DNA of 64,000 nt from Notamacropus eugenii (taxonomy: Eukaryota; Chordata; Mammalia; Diprotodontia; Macropodidae): assembly GCF_028372415.1 (NCBI RefSeq), contig NC_092877.1, forward strand, positions 387,673,342 to 387,737,341, given 5' to 3'. The notes beneath the pieces were generated by a model, which was not told the DNA's origin, ran no database searches, and saw nothing but the letters and a program-made list of their open reading frames with translations. How positions within the stretch are numbered: the stretch's first letter is position 1; each line of letters begins with the position of its first letter. A program made the translations under genes and the position numbers. Of this stretch, positions 33,766 through 44,984 are shown piece after piece.

Positions 33766-34529
33766 GTGCAGGGTGTCTCCCTCGAGGGCAGGGGCTGGCC
33801 TCGGCAGCGGGCAGCGCACGGGCAGATGCTTCGCCCGCGACGACGAGGACGGAGCCTCGTCCCCCAAACCCAGCTCCTCCGTTCCCTCCCGTTGGAACCC
33901 ACTGGGGGCAAGATCCGGGACGCGGGCCGGGGCCGGTGGCCAGCCTGGTGCCGGGCCGGGCCGGAGCCGGGCGTCCTCGCGAGTGGGTCGTGGCCCCGGG
34001 CCTTCCGCTCCATCCCCGCGTGCAGCAGCGCCCGCTCCGCCCAGGGCGCGAGGAGAGGCCGGGCTGTCCGCCCGAGGCGGGCCTCTCGCCGGCGGCCGCC
34101 AGAGCCTCCGTCCTGGACCTCCCGCGAGGTCTGCCCCATCTCCGCGCTCCTCTGGGAGACCAAGGGGCGTGAGGCGCCCGTAGGTGGAGGGGGGCTCCTG
34201 GCTCGTGCGCCCGCCCCCGCTGGCTCGATCCGGGTTAGGGTGGCACAGCCCGCCAGGCGGCCCGAGTGCCCTGCACACGCAGTCGGGGCCGCCCCAGGGC
34301 CTGCCAGGCCGGAGCCGAGAAGGGCTGGACCCGCCCGGACCAGACCCACACAGCTCCCAGCAGAACCGAGGACAGAGGTCCGCCGGCCTTGGGGAGTGGG
34401 CCTGGCAGGGTCTCCGTGGGACCTGAGCCAGCCGGAGAGATGAGAACGACAGTGTGCCAGGCGTGGGGCAACCTGGGGCAGATGCCCAGAACCCGGAGAT
34501 GGACCGTGCGGAGGCCCGGGGCTTGGGTC

Positions 34530-34660
34530 CAAGGGTAGCTCAGGGCTGTCAGGGTAAGACACTGGACAGCTGCGAAGGGCTTTGGGGGGCAAAGAGCATC
34601 TTGTGTTGTACCCTAGAGGGGACAGGGGCCGCTGGACAGAGGAGGGCACACATTCCGAAG
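34530..34660 (-). mobile_element. Possible L2 fragment
   Basis: GCTGCGAAGGGCTTTGGGGG and CCTAGAGGGGACAGGGGCCG, read on the minus strand, resemble the L2 region around 'ggctccctattgcc'. Weak. Confidence 0.3.
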
Positions 34661-35129
34661 GCAGGGGCCAGAAAAGGGAGCCTGCTCCTCCCTTATTTTT
34701 CACTTTCTAACTTAAAGCTTCCCCTGTATGGGCAGGTGGAGGGCAGGGCTCCAAGTGAACATAGGGAAGGGCATCCAGAAAGGGCACAGCTTAGCTCTTC
34801 CAACGCAACGTGCCCCAAAGATCTGAAAAACGCCCGATAGTCTAGCCACTGGGATAGGCAGACAGACGCTATGGCCAGGGGAGCATTCCAGTGCTTTGCA
34901 CCAGGGCAGGAAGAGGCCCTGGGGGCTCCGAACTTGGGCCAGGAGGGGACTAGCGCTTGTGAGTGAGGAGTGGTCCAGGGCCTTAAACTGTGTGTGTGCT
35001 GACCCCATGGACAAAGCAGGGCCTCCAGTCCAGCCTCCGGTCGGAAGCCTACAGAGAAATGCCCAGAACAGGGGCCTGGGACAAAAGGAAAGCCTATAGC
35101 TCTGTCACCTTGAACTCGCAGAGCTGTCC
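34661..35129. other. Intergenic DNA with no recognised feature
   Basis: Upstream of ANKFY1, beyond the CpG island. Nothing recognised. Confidence 0.35.
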
Positions 35130-37390
35130 AAATGACTGATGATGGCTGAATCCCAGGAACAGTCTACTGGCACTTCCTACGAGGGATAAGCCTGCAGCAG
35201 TCTTGTTCAGACCAAACTGGCAGAGCACACCAGGAGGGCAGTGATCAGGTTCTGCCCTGGATCTCACCACTAGAGCACTGAAAGCTTACAGGTGACAACC
35301 TGGAATAACACAACACTCCATACTTCAAAAAAAAAAAAAACAAAAACGGTTAAAGGACCCAAGAGGGCAAAAGGTTAGCTCAGAATTCCCCCAGAAGTAT
35401 GTAGAGCCAGGCTCTAACATAAAGTTCAAAGTCAGGAAATAGACTATAAAAAATGAGCAAACCAAAAAAGAATCTTATCATAAAGGATCATTGTGTTGGC
35501 AGATATAGTCAAGACACAAACCCAGAAGAAGAGGAAGACTCCAGGCAGAAGCAAAGGCTAATGAAAAATGCTGTTGAGTGTGTCAAGCCACGAGAGAAAG
35601 AGAGAGAGAGAGACAGAGAGAGAGGGAGACAGAGATAGAGAGACAGAGAGAGAGGGAGAGAGAGACATACACAGAGAGAGACACAGGGACAGAGAGACAC
35701 ACACACGCACACAGACAGAGACAGACAGAGAGAAAGAGAGAGAGACATACACACAGAGAACAAAAGATATTTTTAAAGCTAAAAAATGATTTTTAAAAAA
35801 TAAATGAAGGCACTAGAAGGAAAACATAGGAAAAGAAATGAAAACTTTGGAAGGAAGAATTGGGAAGCAAATTAATGGCTTGGAACAAGAGGAACAAAAC
35901 ATTAACCGGGGAAAAAAAACTTCCTGAAAGTTGGAACGGATCAAAGAAAACCTCATGATTTCATACAACATCAAGAAATTTTAAAAAACAAAGCCAAAAG
36001 ACTGAAAAATTTGAAGAAAATATAAGGTGTCTTGTAGCAAAAGCAACTGGCCTGGAAGACAAATTTAGAAAAAATAATTTAAGAATAATTTGGCTATCTC
36101 AATGATATTACCAAAAAAAGGTCTACATAGCACATTTCATAAAATCAAGAAAACTCCTTAGTCTCTTACAATCAGAGGACAAAGTGGACATAGAATGAAT
36201 CTACTAGTCATCTTCTGAAAGACACTCTCAAAGGAGAACTCCCAGCCATATTACAGTCAAAAGTTCAGCCCTCCCAGGTCAAAGAAAACACTGGAAGCAG
36301 CCATTAAAAAAAAAAAAAGAATCCAAAACCCAAGGAGTCACAGTCAGGATCCCTTAGGATTTAGCAGCTATCACAATGAAGAAGAAGACAGCTTAGAATA
36401 TTTTATTCCAAAAGGCAAAAGAGCTTGACTTACAGCCAAGCATACTCAGCACAACTGAATATAATACAACAAAGGGGGAAGGGGAAATGGCTCTTTAATG
36501 AAAGAGAAATCTTTCATGCATTCCAGATGAAAAGGTAGGAGCTGCCTAGAAACTCTACCATACAAACCATCATAACTGTGAATGTGAATGGAATGAACTC
36601 ACCTGTAAAACAGAAGACAGCAAAGTGGATTAGAAACTAGAGTCTAGTACATTGTTCACAAGAAACACACTTGAAATAGAAAGAACAAAGAGTTCACATC
36701 AGGGGTTGGAGCAGAATCTGTTGTGCTTCAACTGAAATAAAAAAGGCAGGGGGAAGCAATCATGAGCTCGGATAAAGCAACATAAAAAATGGACCTAATT
36801 AAAAGAGAGAAACTAGAAGACTACATTTGTGCTAAAAAGTACCATAGACAGAGAATTAATGTCAATACCAAACATAGAATAACACCTAAATTCTTAAAGG
36901 AAAAGTTAAATGAGTCACAGGAGGAAATAGTAAAACTATAATAGTGGGGGCGAGAGAGATTTGATTTACCCCTTTTAGACCTAGATAAATCTAAACAAAA
37001 AAGAAAGGGAAGACCCAAATATAATTTTAGAAAAGACAGATATAATAGACATCTGGATAAAATTTAATGGGAATAGAAATATGAACACAGATTTCTCAGC
37101 TGTGCGTGGCACCTTCACAAAAAGGTGACCATGTATGAAGGCATAAAAACATCACAAATTCAGAAAAACAAATATTAAACACATCTTTCACAGACCATAA
37201 TACAATAAAATTATATTAAATAGAGGACTTTTAAAGCAAAGATTAAAAATTATTTGGGTGGGTCAATTAACAATCATAGAAACAGTATTTCATTAAAATT
37301 AATAACAAAATAGAGATGATATAACAAAATTCTTGGGTTGCAGACAAAGCAGTATTTTAGAGGAAAATGGACATACCCAAACATTTTCAT
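35130..37390 (+). mobile_element. L1-D, old L1 (5' UTR, ORF1, start of ORF2)
   Basis: A diverged L1 of another family. The 5' UTR covers about 35,130-35,450. ORF1 starts at MSKPKKNLIIKD (35,453) and continues after a GA-rich expansion. The ORF2 endonuclease region starts near 36,577 (GTGAATGGAATGAACTCACC) and runs through TTGGAGCAGAATCTGTTGTG. The sequence fades into GA repeats near 37,390. It has many stops and no 3' end. Confidence 0.7.
35588..35756. repeat. GA/CA-rich simple repeat inside L1-D
   Basis: About 170 bases of AGAGAGAGACAGAGAGAGAG type with some ACACAC. It is purine-rich on the plus strand and interrupts the ORF1 remnant. Confidence 0.95.
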
Positions 37391-37484
37391 CAAAGAGAGA
37401 GAAAGAGGAGAGATAGAAGAGAGGGAGAGAGAAATCAAGGGAGATGGGGAGACAGAGAGTGAGACAGCTGCATGCAAAGTGGAG

Positions 37485-38360
37485 AGGGAAGGGAATTTGT
37501 GATGATGGTGCAAAAGAGACTGAGAAGTAGTCAGACAGATGGGAGGAGAACCAAGTGTGTGAAAAGAAGCCTCATGGTGAGATGGAGAAAGAACTGGCCG
37601 TGGCTGAATGCTCAGCTCTCCTCAGACATAAAATTAGTGCATTGGACTCATTGAAGGTCTCTTCTCTCTTTTACCCTATCATCCTATGAAACCCAGGGAG
37701 AGGAATCAGAGGCGAAGGGTGGTCAATAGTGTCCAGTGCTCTAGAGAGATCAGGATCAAGAAGAAAGAGAACTGAGAAACAGTCATTGGGTTTAGCAAAA
37801 AAGACCCCACTGGGGACTTTGGAAAGCAGGATTAGACAAGTGATGAAGTCAGAAATCAGATTACAAGGGACTGAGAAAGATGTGGGAGGAGATGCATTAG
37901 AGACAAAGGTGAAAACGTTTCCAGGAGTTTGGCTGTGGAAAGGAGGCAAGATAGGGAAGAGAGCTTATGACAGGGTCACATATTAAAGATGGAAGAGATC
38001 TGAGCATGGATGTAGGTGGCAGGTAAGGCAGCAGTGGATATGGAGAAGTGAATAATTATCAAGAGAGAAGGGATGCTGGAAGGAGCAAACTATGACAGGA
38101 AATGGGAGGAGTGGGGGACCCATATATCCTTGGCAAGGAGTAGGACCAACCTTCTTCAGAGACTAGAGCAAAGGAGAGGAGGAAGGCAGGTGGTGCTTGA
38201 GATGGGCACATGGACACACACTGTGAGATGCTGAAATGTGAAGAGGGAACTCAGTGGTTACCTCTATTTTCTGAGGCAAGCATGAGGTAAGGTCCTTGAC
38301 TGAGAGGGGAATGGAATCGATTGTAAGGGGGAAGACGTTTGTCACATCGATCCCAAGGAA
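37485..38360 (-). mobile_element. L2 LINE fragment (ORF2 region)
   Basis: Plus-strand words AGTGGTCAATAGTGTCCAGT-like, GCTCTAGAGAGATCAGGATC, GTGATGAAGTCAGAAATCAG, ATTACAAGGGACTGAGAAAG and GAGATCTGAGCATGGATG are the reverse complement of the L2 polymerase region ('gcatttgacactgttgaccactc'). Confidence 0.65.
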
Positions 38361-38499
38361 GCTCAGGTCTGTCTACGGGAGGTCTAGCCTAGCCCTGATT
38401 GAAGCAGTCACTAAAAGGAGATTTGAAGGTTGCATTGTGCACATTGGAACTGTGTAAGAATATATCTCCCATTTGTGAGAGCAGAGGTCTCTAGGTCTC

Positions 38500-38645
38500 T
38501 TTTCATTTGATTCTCACTGTACTCCTGGGACGTACGTACTCTTGTTATCCCCGTAATACAGATGAGACACTGAGCTCAAGGTCTTCCCCAGGTCACCTGG
38601 CAGGACTGGAACCTTGGTCTTCCTCACCCCAGTTCTGCCTGCCGT
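38500..38645 (+). repeat. MIR SINE fragment
   Basis: TTTTCATTTGATTCTCACTG, TATCCCCGTAATACAGATGA, GGTCTTCCCCAGGTCACCTG and ACCTTGGTCTTCCTCACCCC. Confidence 0.7.
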
Positions 38646-38935
38646 TTTGTAAGGGTGTTGCTATACCCCTCAAATATTGTTTTCCCCAAAGTCCTGCTTC
38701 AGTGGAAGCCATGCCTCAGGTCCCTGGGCTGGCAGGCTCCCCAAGCTCAGTGGTCCTTAATCTGGGCAGACAAGCCTGTGGTGGCCTCTTTGGAGCTCTC
38801 TGGGCTGGGAAAAGGCAATCTTGCCTCTGTGAATTTCTCAGTCCTTCCTTTCTTGGTCCTTGCTGGAAGTGGAGTTCTGGTGAGAGCTGGGCCGCTCCGA
38901 GCCTTTCCTACCACCATCTTGGCAAGATTCCCCCC
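38646..38935 (-). mobile_element. Possible L1 5' UTR fragment
   Basis: ACCACCATCTTGGCAAGATT near 38,920 reads on the minus strand as a 'gccaagatggtggt' L1 start. The following minus-strand text has the C/A-rich texture of marsupial L1 5' UTRs. Weak. Confidence 0.35.
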
Positions 38936-39284
38936 TCATGTCGTCTAAACCCTTCTTGCTTTGGCGATATGACCAGGCTCTTTGACCTTTTACCTGGCTT
39001 CTTTTTCCTAAGTCTTTGCTTGTGAGTGGGTCTTATACACATCCAAATCTACCATGTGGCTCTAAGCCAGGGCCCTTTGAGTGATGCTCAACTCTTTCTT
39101 CAGAGACTAGAGTTGCCATACAACTGTAGAGCCTGTGGAGCCCATGCCCTTCAGGTGGGCTTCCCAGAAGAGCTACTTCAGGTTTATGGTAGCCACTCAA
39201 AAGAATACTTCATGAGCTCCTATCAGGTACTCACTTATTCTCTAATCAAATAAGGGCAAAGGTATCTAATGAAATAGCACAGAA
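38936..39284. other. Intergenic DNA with no recognised feature
   Basis: Nothing recognised. Confidence 0.3.
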
Positions 39285-40020
39285 AGAAAAAAAAATTCTC
39301 TCCCTTTCTGCTTTCTGTCTGATCTGGTTGCATTGGTTTCATTTGTATAAAGCCTTTTCAATTTAATATAATCCAAATTCCTCATTTTACATCTAGTAAT
39401 GCTCTCTAGAGCACAAATTTGGTCACGAATCCTCCTTATATATAGATCTGACAGATAGACTACTCCTTGCTCTCCTGATTTGCTTATAATATTACCCTTT
39501 ATGTCTAAATCATGTACCCATTTTGATCTTATCTTGGTATATGGTATAAGTTGGTCTGTCCCTAGTTTCTGCCATAATGCTTTCTAGAGTGGGAAAACTG
39601 GAAGTAAGTTTTATTTCCACACTATAATGGGGGTTGTGACCTAGCACGGACAGGTTAGAGGTTAGAAACTCATGCGCAGGCACAAGGAGCTGTGAGAGGA
39701 AGGGCCTATCAGAGAGAACATGGAGTCACATGGCCAGGGGACAGTATGGAGGGAAATCCAAAGTCCAGAATTCTCTAAGGATCCTGCCTCATCCTGACCT
39801 GGTCGTAGTCCGTCCAGCAGCCATGCTGGGGAAGGAATGCAGGCCTTCCCTCCTCTGAATTCCATTCTCAGTAAGCTTTTCTTGACACCTTTTTGGTGCG
39901 TCAGGTTTGTCTCTAACACCAGTTTGGCCAGCAGTTTTTAATCAAAGCGTGAGTTCTTCTGCCAGAAGCTGGGATCTTGGAGTTTACCGAAGACTAGATT
40001 TCTGTGGTCATTTCCTACAG
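39285..40020 (-). mobile_element. L1 ORF2 fragment, interrupted
   Basis: Plus-strand text GCATTGGTTTCATTTGTATA, AAGCCTTTTCAATTTAATAT, TATGTCTAAATCATGTACCC and ATTTTGATCTTATCTTGGTA is the reverse complement of the ORF2 segment seen at 6,540-6,800 in L1-A. It stops at about 39,585 and resumes at about 39,918 with CCAGTTTGGCCAGCAGTTTT, so an insert of about 330 bp lies between. Confidence 0.8.
39585..39917. mobile_element. Insertion in the L1 fragment, possible solo LTR fossil
   Basis: About 330 bp unrelated to L1, starting near TGGGAAAACTGG and ending near GTCTCTAACA. The TG...CA ends and length suit a solo LTR. The family is unknown and I see no clear target-site duplication. Confidence 0.35.
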
Positions 40021-40059
40021 CACATTGCACACTTGCAGCCAGACTAGCCCTCTGGGCAG

Positions 40060-40275
40060 TGTTACCTCCTCTCTGTCTCTGAGTCTGTTCATCCCCTTTC
40101 TGTCTCTCCTCTCTCTCCCTCCTCCTTTCCCTCTCTCCTCTCCCTCCCTCTCCCTTCCCCCTTCTCCTCCTTCTTCCCTCCCCTCCTCTTCCTCTCTGTC
40201 ACTGCCCCTCAGTCCCTGTCTCTCATATGCACACCTTTCTCCCTCTCCTTTCATTGTGTGTCTCTCTCTCTCCTG
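40060..40275. repeat. Polypyrimidine tract
   Basis: About 210 bases almost entirely C and T on the plus strand (CTCTCTCCCTCCTCCTTTCC type), a simple repeat of CT/CCT kinds. Confidence 0.9.
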
Positions 40276-41167
40276 TAAAGGATGATTGAATTTTGTTTCC
40301 ACATAAATTACATGAAACATAATTTGAAGTCATACTGATGGCTGATGTCAGAGATAAGACTGCTTGTGTGTGTCACCTGACAATCGGCATTTCTGCCCCC
40401 TCTCCTTGTTCTGAGAAGGCTCACCCAGGAGATGCTGTCCTGGATAAGGGGACTCTTCTCACGGATGTCCTGGGATGTCTTCCACTCACAGCTTTTGACA
40501 ATTCTAGCAATTCAGGGAATTCCTTTCTGATGCTATGGATGATGTGGGCAACCTGGAATGGGACTCGGAGCATTTTGTAGACTGGCCTTTTCTTTATTTA
40601 AGTATAAAGAAAATGGAGATGAAAAGGGAGCGGGGAATTGACATGTGGACATGAGAGAAGGAAGAGAAGGGTACAGAACCATGTGGGAGGGGGTTAGGTG
40701 GTTCTGTGAACCCTGACCTGACCAGTGGGGTTCAGGAGGGACATTGTCTTAAGGGGCCTTGTGCTGAAGTGACCCTTCTTCACAAGGGGTTAAAGGCCAG
40801 GCCAGGTCACCCATCAGAAATGACGTGACATATAAATCTTTTTTTCTAAATTCACTCCCAGCCAGGTGGAATTCTTGGTAAAACAATTATTTCTCGGTCT
40901 CTTTCCCTTGCTTTCCTGATCTTTCCCCTCCCTCCTCCCTCCCGCTCTCTCTTGGAGAGTCACATGCTTTGGATATTTATTCAAACCCCCTTCCCTACTT
41001 TCTCCTGCAGTTCCTCTAGCTACCCTTGACCTTGCCCTCCCCTTTCTTGTGTAAATTCTCTTATAACTTTGTGTGCTCCTGTTGAGTATTCCTTTGATAG
41101 TTTGATTAGCATAATGTGGAATTTGTATATATTTTAATCCGATGATCATGGCTATTACATTGGCATG
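40276..41167. other. Intergenic DNA with no recognised feature
   Basis: No gene or repeat recognised. The stretch 40,890-40,960 is C/T-rich. Confidence 0.35.
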
Positions 41168-41327
41168 ACCTACTGGCTAGATGGTGGCTAGAGCGCTGGG
41201 CCTGGAGTCAGGAAGACCTGAGTTAAATCTGAACTGAGACACTTCCTACTGGTGTGACTCTGGGGCATCAGTTGACCTGTTTGCCTCAGTTTCCTCACCT
41301 GTAAAAATGAGGGGAATAATAGCACCT
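41168..41327 (+). repeat. MAR1-type SINE, 5' two-thirds
   Basis: CTGGCTAGATGGTGGCTAGA, GCGCTGGGCCTGGAGTCAGG, AAGACCTGAGTTAAATCTGA and TTTGCCTCAGTTTCCTCACC, stopping at AATAATAGCACC where the LTR-like sequence begins. Confidence 0.88.
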
Positions 41328-41771
41328 GACAGGGACCTGGGGTCTGAATGCCCAAAAGGAAATGCCCCTGGAGTTCCCCACATGGCCCAGGTCCCTGGCA
41401 TTCACCTGGGGCAACTGGCCCTACCCAGTTAATTAAATGCCCTCTCACCATCTGCACTGGCCTCTGCCCAGCCCAGGTGCCACTCCCTTAACTCCATCTA
41501 GATCCCTTCTCTCTTCCCACAGATTCTGTACAAGATCCATCTCGCCTCCATTAAAAGTGCTCAGATTCCATCTGGTCCGAGTGCATTAGCGATACAAGTG
41601 CTCAGATTCCTTAAGAGTCTGGCCAATATGGCAGATTTTTAGAACCCTGCCCACCTTCTATCGGTGTTTTAATAAACCTTGTCTTTGACTAAAAGAAGGC
41701 TTGGTTAGAATTCATTTGAGCAGGACCCACGTGTCGCTGCTTTGGAATCCCAGCACCCCTGAGTCTCAACA
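41328..41771 (+). mobile_element. Solo LTR fossil (endogenous retrovirus-like)
   Basis: About 444 bp from TGACAGGGACCTGG to GAGTCTCAACA, with AATAAA at 41,671-41,676 and a U5-like downstream part. It has TG...CA ends and sits between a MAR1 SINE and a MIR fragment. No internal viral genes are present. Family and target-site duplication were not determined; it looks old. Confidence 0.55.
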
Positions 41772-41880
41772 AAGTGACTTGCCCAGGGTCACAAAACTCA
41801 GAAGTGACTGAATTTGAATTGAGGCCTTCCTCACTCCAGGCCCAGCATTCCATCCGCTGCCACCACGTACTGCTGGTCCC
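41772..41880 (+). repeat. MIR SINE fragment
   Basis: AAGTGACTTGCCCAGGGTCA, AACTCAGAAGTGACTGAATT and GAGGCCTTCCTCACTCCAGG. Confidence 0.8.
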
Positions 41881-42039
41881 ATCTAAGTGTGTACCGCTCT
41901 CTTCTATCTTTCTCGCTCATTTAGGACTCCCTTGATATCAATGGAAATTATTTGGTAATCCTGTGTATATTTCAACAGCTTAGCTTCCAGAAATTGAGTA
42001 TATTTTATATTAAGTGGCAATTTTCTATTAATTATTCCT

Positions 42040-42344
42040 TATGGAAGAAATCCAAAGCTATCAATAATGATAAGGGGAAAATGCTCTAAATCACTCATAA
42101 AGAATAGCAATTAAAATAATTCTGAGTTCCCATCTTATACTTATTGGATGTAGAAGAACTGGAGCACTAATGCACTGCTGATGGAGTTATGATCCGGTCC
42201 AACCATTCTGGGGAACAATTTGAAACTATGCCCAAAGGGTTATAAAACTGCATGCCCTTTGATCCAGTAATACCACTGCTAGGCTTGCATCCCAAAGACA
42301 CCCAAAAAATGGGGAAAGGACCTATTTGTAAAAAGTATTTCTAG
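42040..42344 (+). mobile_element. L1-E, left part (host of the nested insertion)
   Basis: Diverged C-terminal ORF2: TTGGATGTAGAAGAACTGGAG, CTGCTGATGGAGTTATGATC, CATTCTGGGGAACAATTTGA and GATCCAGTAATACCACTGCT. It breaks off at AGTATTTCTAG (42,334-42,344) and resumes at 47,880 with the same 11 bases followed by the expected L1 text CAGCTCTTTTT. Confidence 0.88.
42334..42344. repeat. Target-site duplication, left copy
   Basis: AGTATTTCTAG, an 11-bp exact direct repeat of 47,880-47,890, flanking HAL1-F. The length is normal for L1 target-primed insertion. Confidence 0.9.
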
Positions 42345-43080
42345 TGGGTGGAGTCAAGATGGTGGAGTAGAAGCACAGATCTACACAAGCTTTCCCCCCA
42401 AAGCCCTTAAAATACATATAAAAAATGACTCTAAACAAATTCTAGAGCAGCAGAAGCTACAGAATGACAGGCAGACAGGAAGGGTCTATTACACTGGGCT
42501 GGAAGCAGAGCACAGTTCAGCATGGCCCACACCAGCACAGACAGGACTGGAACAGACTTCAGGGAGTGGAATCATGGGCAGCTACTGCGCTTCTCAGATT
42601 TCTCAACCCACAAATGCCAAAGACAGCTTCAAAGGTCAGTGAGAAAACTCTTTCACCTGGGTGAGAAAGGAGCTTGGTTGGGCCCCAGCCCCAGGGAAGT
42701 GGCAGCCACTGCTGCATTAGCAGACACTTCTGGAGCTCAGACCTACAGACCCTGGTGGCATCAGGTGGTAGGTCTCAGTCCTGAGTGGCAGTCCTGGGGT
42801 GAGGAGGAGCACTGGTGTGGTGGAGCTGGTGGCTGCTGTGGAAAGGGAATCCTATACACAATTCCAGGGCAGAAAAGAGTGCTTGTGGTTACTCTCAGAC
42901 GAGAGCACAGGCCAGGAGAGGACTAAACACCTCTCTCTTGACTACACCACTTTGGAGGAACTGAGAATTTATAGGTCCCTACAGATATCTCAGAAAACAG
43001 CTACACAAAACCTCTGAAGCCTGGGGTAGTATACTCTCCACTTGACAAAGGACTCAAAAGTCAAGTAATTGGCTGGGAAA

Positions 43081-44207
43081 ATGCCCAAAAAGGGGGAAAA
43101 ATAAGACTACAGAAGGTTACTTTCTTGGTGAAAAGGTATTTTCTTCCATCCTTTCAGATGAGAAAAAATCAAAGCAGACAACCAGAGGAAGACCAAAGCA
43201 TACAACTGGAGGAAGACAGCAAGATCAAGGCTCCTATATCCAAAGTCTCCCCACCAAAATATGAAATGGTCTCAGGCCATGGAAGAGTTCAAAAATAATT
43301 TTGAAAATCAAATAAGAGAGGTGTAGGAAAAATTGGGAAGAGAAATGAAAACAATGAAAGAAAATCATGAAGAGCGAGTGAACAGCTTGCTAAAGGAGAT
43401 TCCCCCCCCCCCAAAAAAGCTGAAGGAAATAACACCTTTAAAAATAGACTAATCCAAATGGTAAAAGAGGTCCAAAAAGTCAATGAGGAGAAGAATGCCT
43501 TAAAAAGCAGAACTGGCCAAATGGAAAAAGAGGTCCAAGAGCTCACTGAAGAACATAGGTCTTTAAAAATTAGAATGGAGCACATGGAAGCTAATGACTT
43601 TATGAGAAATCAAGAAATTATAAGACAAAACCAAAAGAAAGAAAAAATAGAATACAATGTGAAATATCTCATTGGAAAAACAACAGACCTCGAAAATAGA
43701 TTCAGGAGAGATCATTAAAAAAATATTGGTCTAACTGAAAACCATGATCAAAAAAAGAGCCTAGACATCATCTTCCAAGAAATTATCAAGGAAAACTGCT
43801 CTGATATTCTAGAACTAGAGGATAAAATAGAAATGGAAAGAATTCATCAATCACCTCCTGTAAGAGACTCCAAAAGGAAAACTCCTAGGAATATTATAGT
43901 CAAGTTCCAGAGTTCCCAGATCAAGGAGAAAATATTACAAGCAGCCCAAAACAAACAATTCAAGTATTGTGGAAATACAATAAGGATAACACGGAATTTA
44001 GCATCTTTTACACTAACAGATTTAAGGGCTTCAAATATGATACTCCAGAGGTCAAAGGAGCTAGGATTAAAACCAAGAATCACATACCCAGCAAAACTTA
44101 GTATAATCTTTCAAGAAAAAAAATGGAATTTCAATGAAATAGAGGACTTCCAAGCATGCCTGTTGAAAACACCAGAGCTGAATAGAAAATTTGACTTTCA
44201 AATATAA
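43081..44207 (+). pseudogene. HAL1-F ORF1 (degraded)
   Basis: Begins ATGCCCAAAAAGGGG. Readable pieces are MVKEVQKVNEEKNALKSRTG with LIGKTTDLENRFRR (coiled coil to RRM border), and MERIHQSPPVRDSKRKTPRN, IIVKFQSSQIKEKILQAAQN and YPAKLSIIFQEKKWNFNEIE (RRM end and C-terminal domain). Stops and frame changes break it in the N-terminal third and near 43,718. The protein is the L1 ORF1p type. Confidence 0.85.
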
Positions 44208-44339
44208 GAATCAAGAGAAACATGAAAAGGTAAACAGGAAAGAGAAGCCATAAGGAACTCATTAAAGTTGAATTGTTCATTCCTACATGGAAAGATATTT
44301 GTTACTTGGACCTTTTCCAGTACTAGGGTAGTTAGAGAG

Positions 44340-44490
44340 AATATATATGTATATGTATATGCATATGTGTGTGTGTGTGTGTGTGTGTATATATACACAC
44401 ACACATATATAGGTATGTTTGAGTATATATGTATGTGTATAGTATATATGTGTATGTATATGTGTAGGTATGTATATATACATACACAGA
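44340..44490. repeat. TA/TG/CA microsatellite with palindrome, built into HAL1-F
   Basis: TATATGTATATG, then GTGTGTGTGTGTGTGTGTGT, then TATATATACACACACACATA. The GT run, TATATA centre and CA run form a hairpin-capable palindrome (about 44,367-44,410). The inverted sister element has a GT/CA run at the matching place (45,883-45,906), so it is part of the family's 3' region. Confidence 0.9.
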
Positions 44491-44984
44491 CAGAGGACAC
44501 AGGGTGAGCTGAATATGAAGGGAGAATACCTAAAAAATAAAATTTACTGTTGAGTGGAATGTACTAGGAGTAAGAGAAAGGGAGAGGTAGAATGTAGCAA
44601 ATCATCTCACATAAAAGGAGTCAAGAATGAGCTTTTACAATGGAGGGGAAGAGGGGAGATGAAAGGGAATAAGTGAGTCTTACTCTCATGGAATTTGGCT
44701 TAAGGAGGGAATAACACACACTCAGTTGGGTATAGCAATCTATTTTACCCTGCAGGAAGGCAAGGGGGAAGGGGTTAGGAGAGGAAGGATAATAGAAGAG
44801 ACCACAAATTGGGGAAAAGGATAATCAGAAGCAAACACTACTGTAGGGGAGATAGGTCAAGGAAGAGAATGGAATAAATGGAGGGCAGGGCAGGACAGCC
44901 AGAAATGTGGTTAGTCTTTCACAACATAACTGTTATGGAAGTGCTTTGCATTGTTACACATGTATGACCTATATTGAAGTTTGT

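Larger units (their letters stand above)
33000..34560. promoter_or_regulatory. ANKFY1: CpG island of the ANKFY1 promoter
   Basis: Very GC-rich with frequent CG dinucleotides, unlike the DNA on either side. It covers exon 1, the presumed start of transcription and about 1 kb upstream. Long open frames on both strands (up to 363 codons) come from base composition; I recognise no protein in them. A divergent noncoding transcript is possible but cannot be seen. Confidence 0.88.
42345..44980 (+). mobile_element. HAL1-F, ORF1-only L1 (5' UTR, ORF1, 3' noncoding), part 1
   Basis: Starts with GGGTGGAGTCAAGATGGTGG, a full L1 5' end. The 5' UTR ends at about 43,080. ORF1 covers 43,081-44,207. Instead of an ORF2, about 770 bp of noncoding sequence follows, then an inverted element (44,985-47,597), then the 3' end (47,598-47,879). 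No endonuclease or polymerase text occurs anywhere in it. The same layout in the inverted copy shows that this is a family trait, as in HAL1 (half-L1) elements. Confidence 0.75.

Noticed and set aside
33583-34703. Long open frames (231 and 363 codons, minus strand; others on plus) in the CpG island
   Set aside because: Proline, arginine and glycine-rich text in several overlapping frames, as expected from GC-rich DNA with few stops. No recognisable domain.
35568-35796. Open frames rich in RERERE or LSLSLS
   Set aside because: Translations of the GA/CA simple repeat.
38507-39025. Open frame of 172 codons (plus strand)
   Set aside because: It starts in a MIR fragment and runs into possible L1 5' UTR text; no domain and no splice context.
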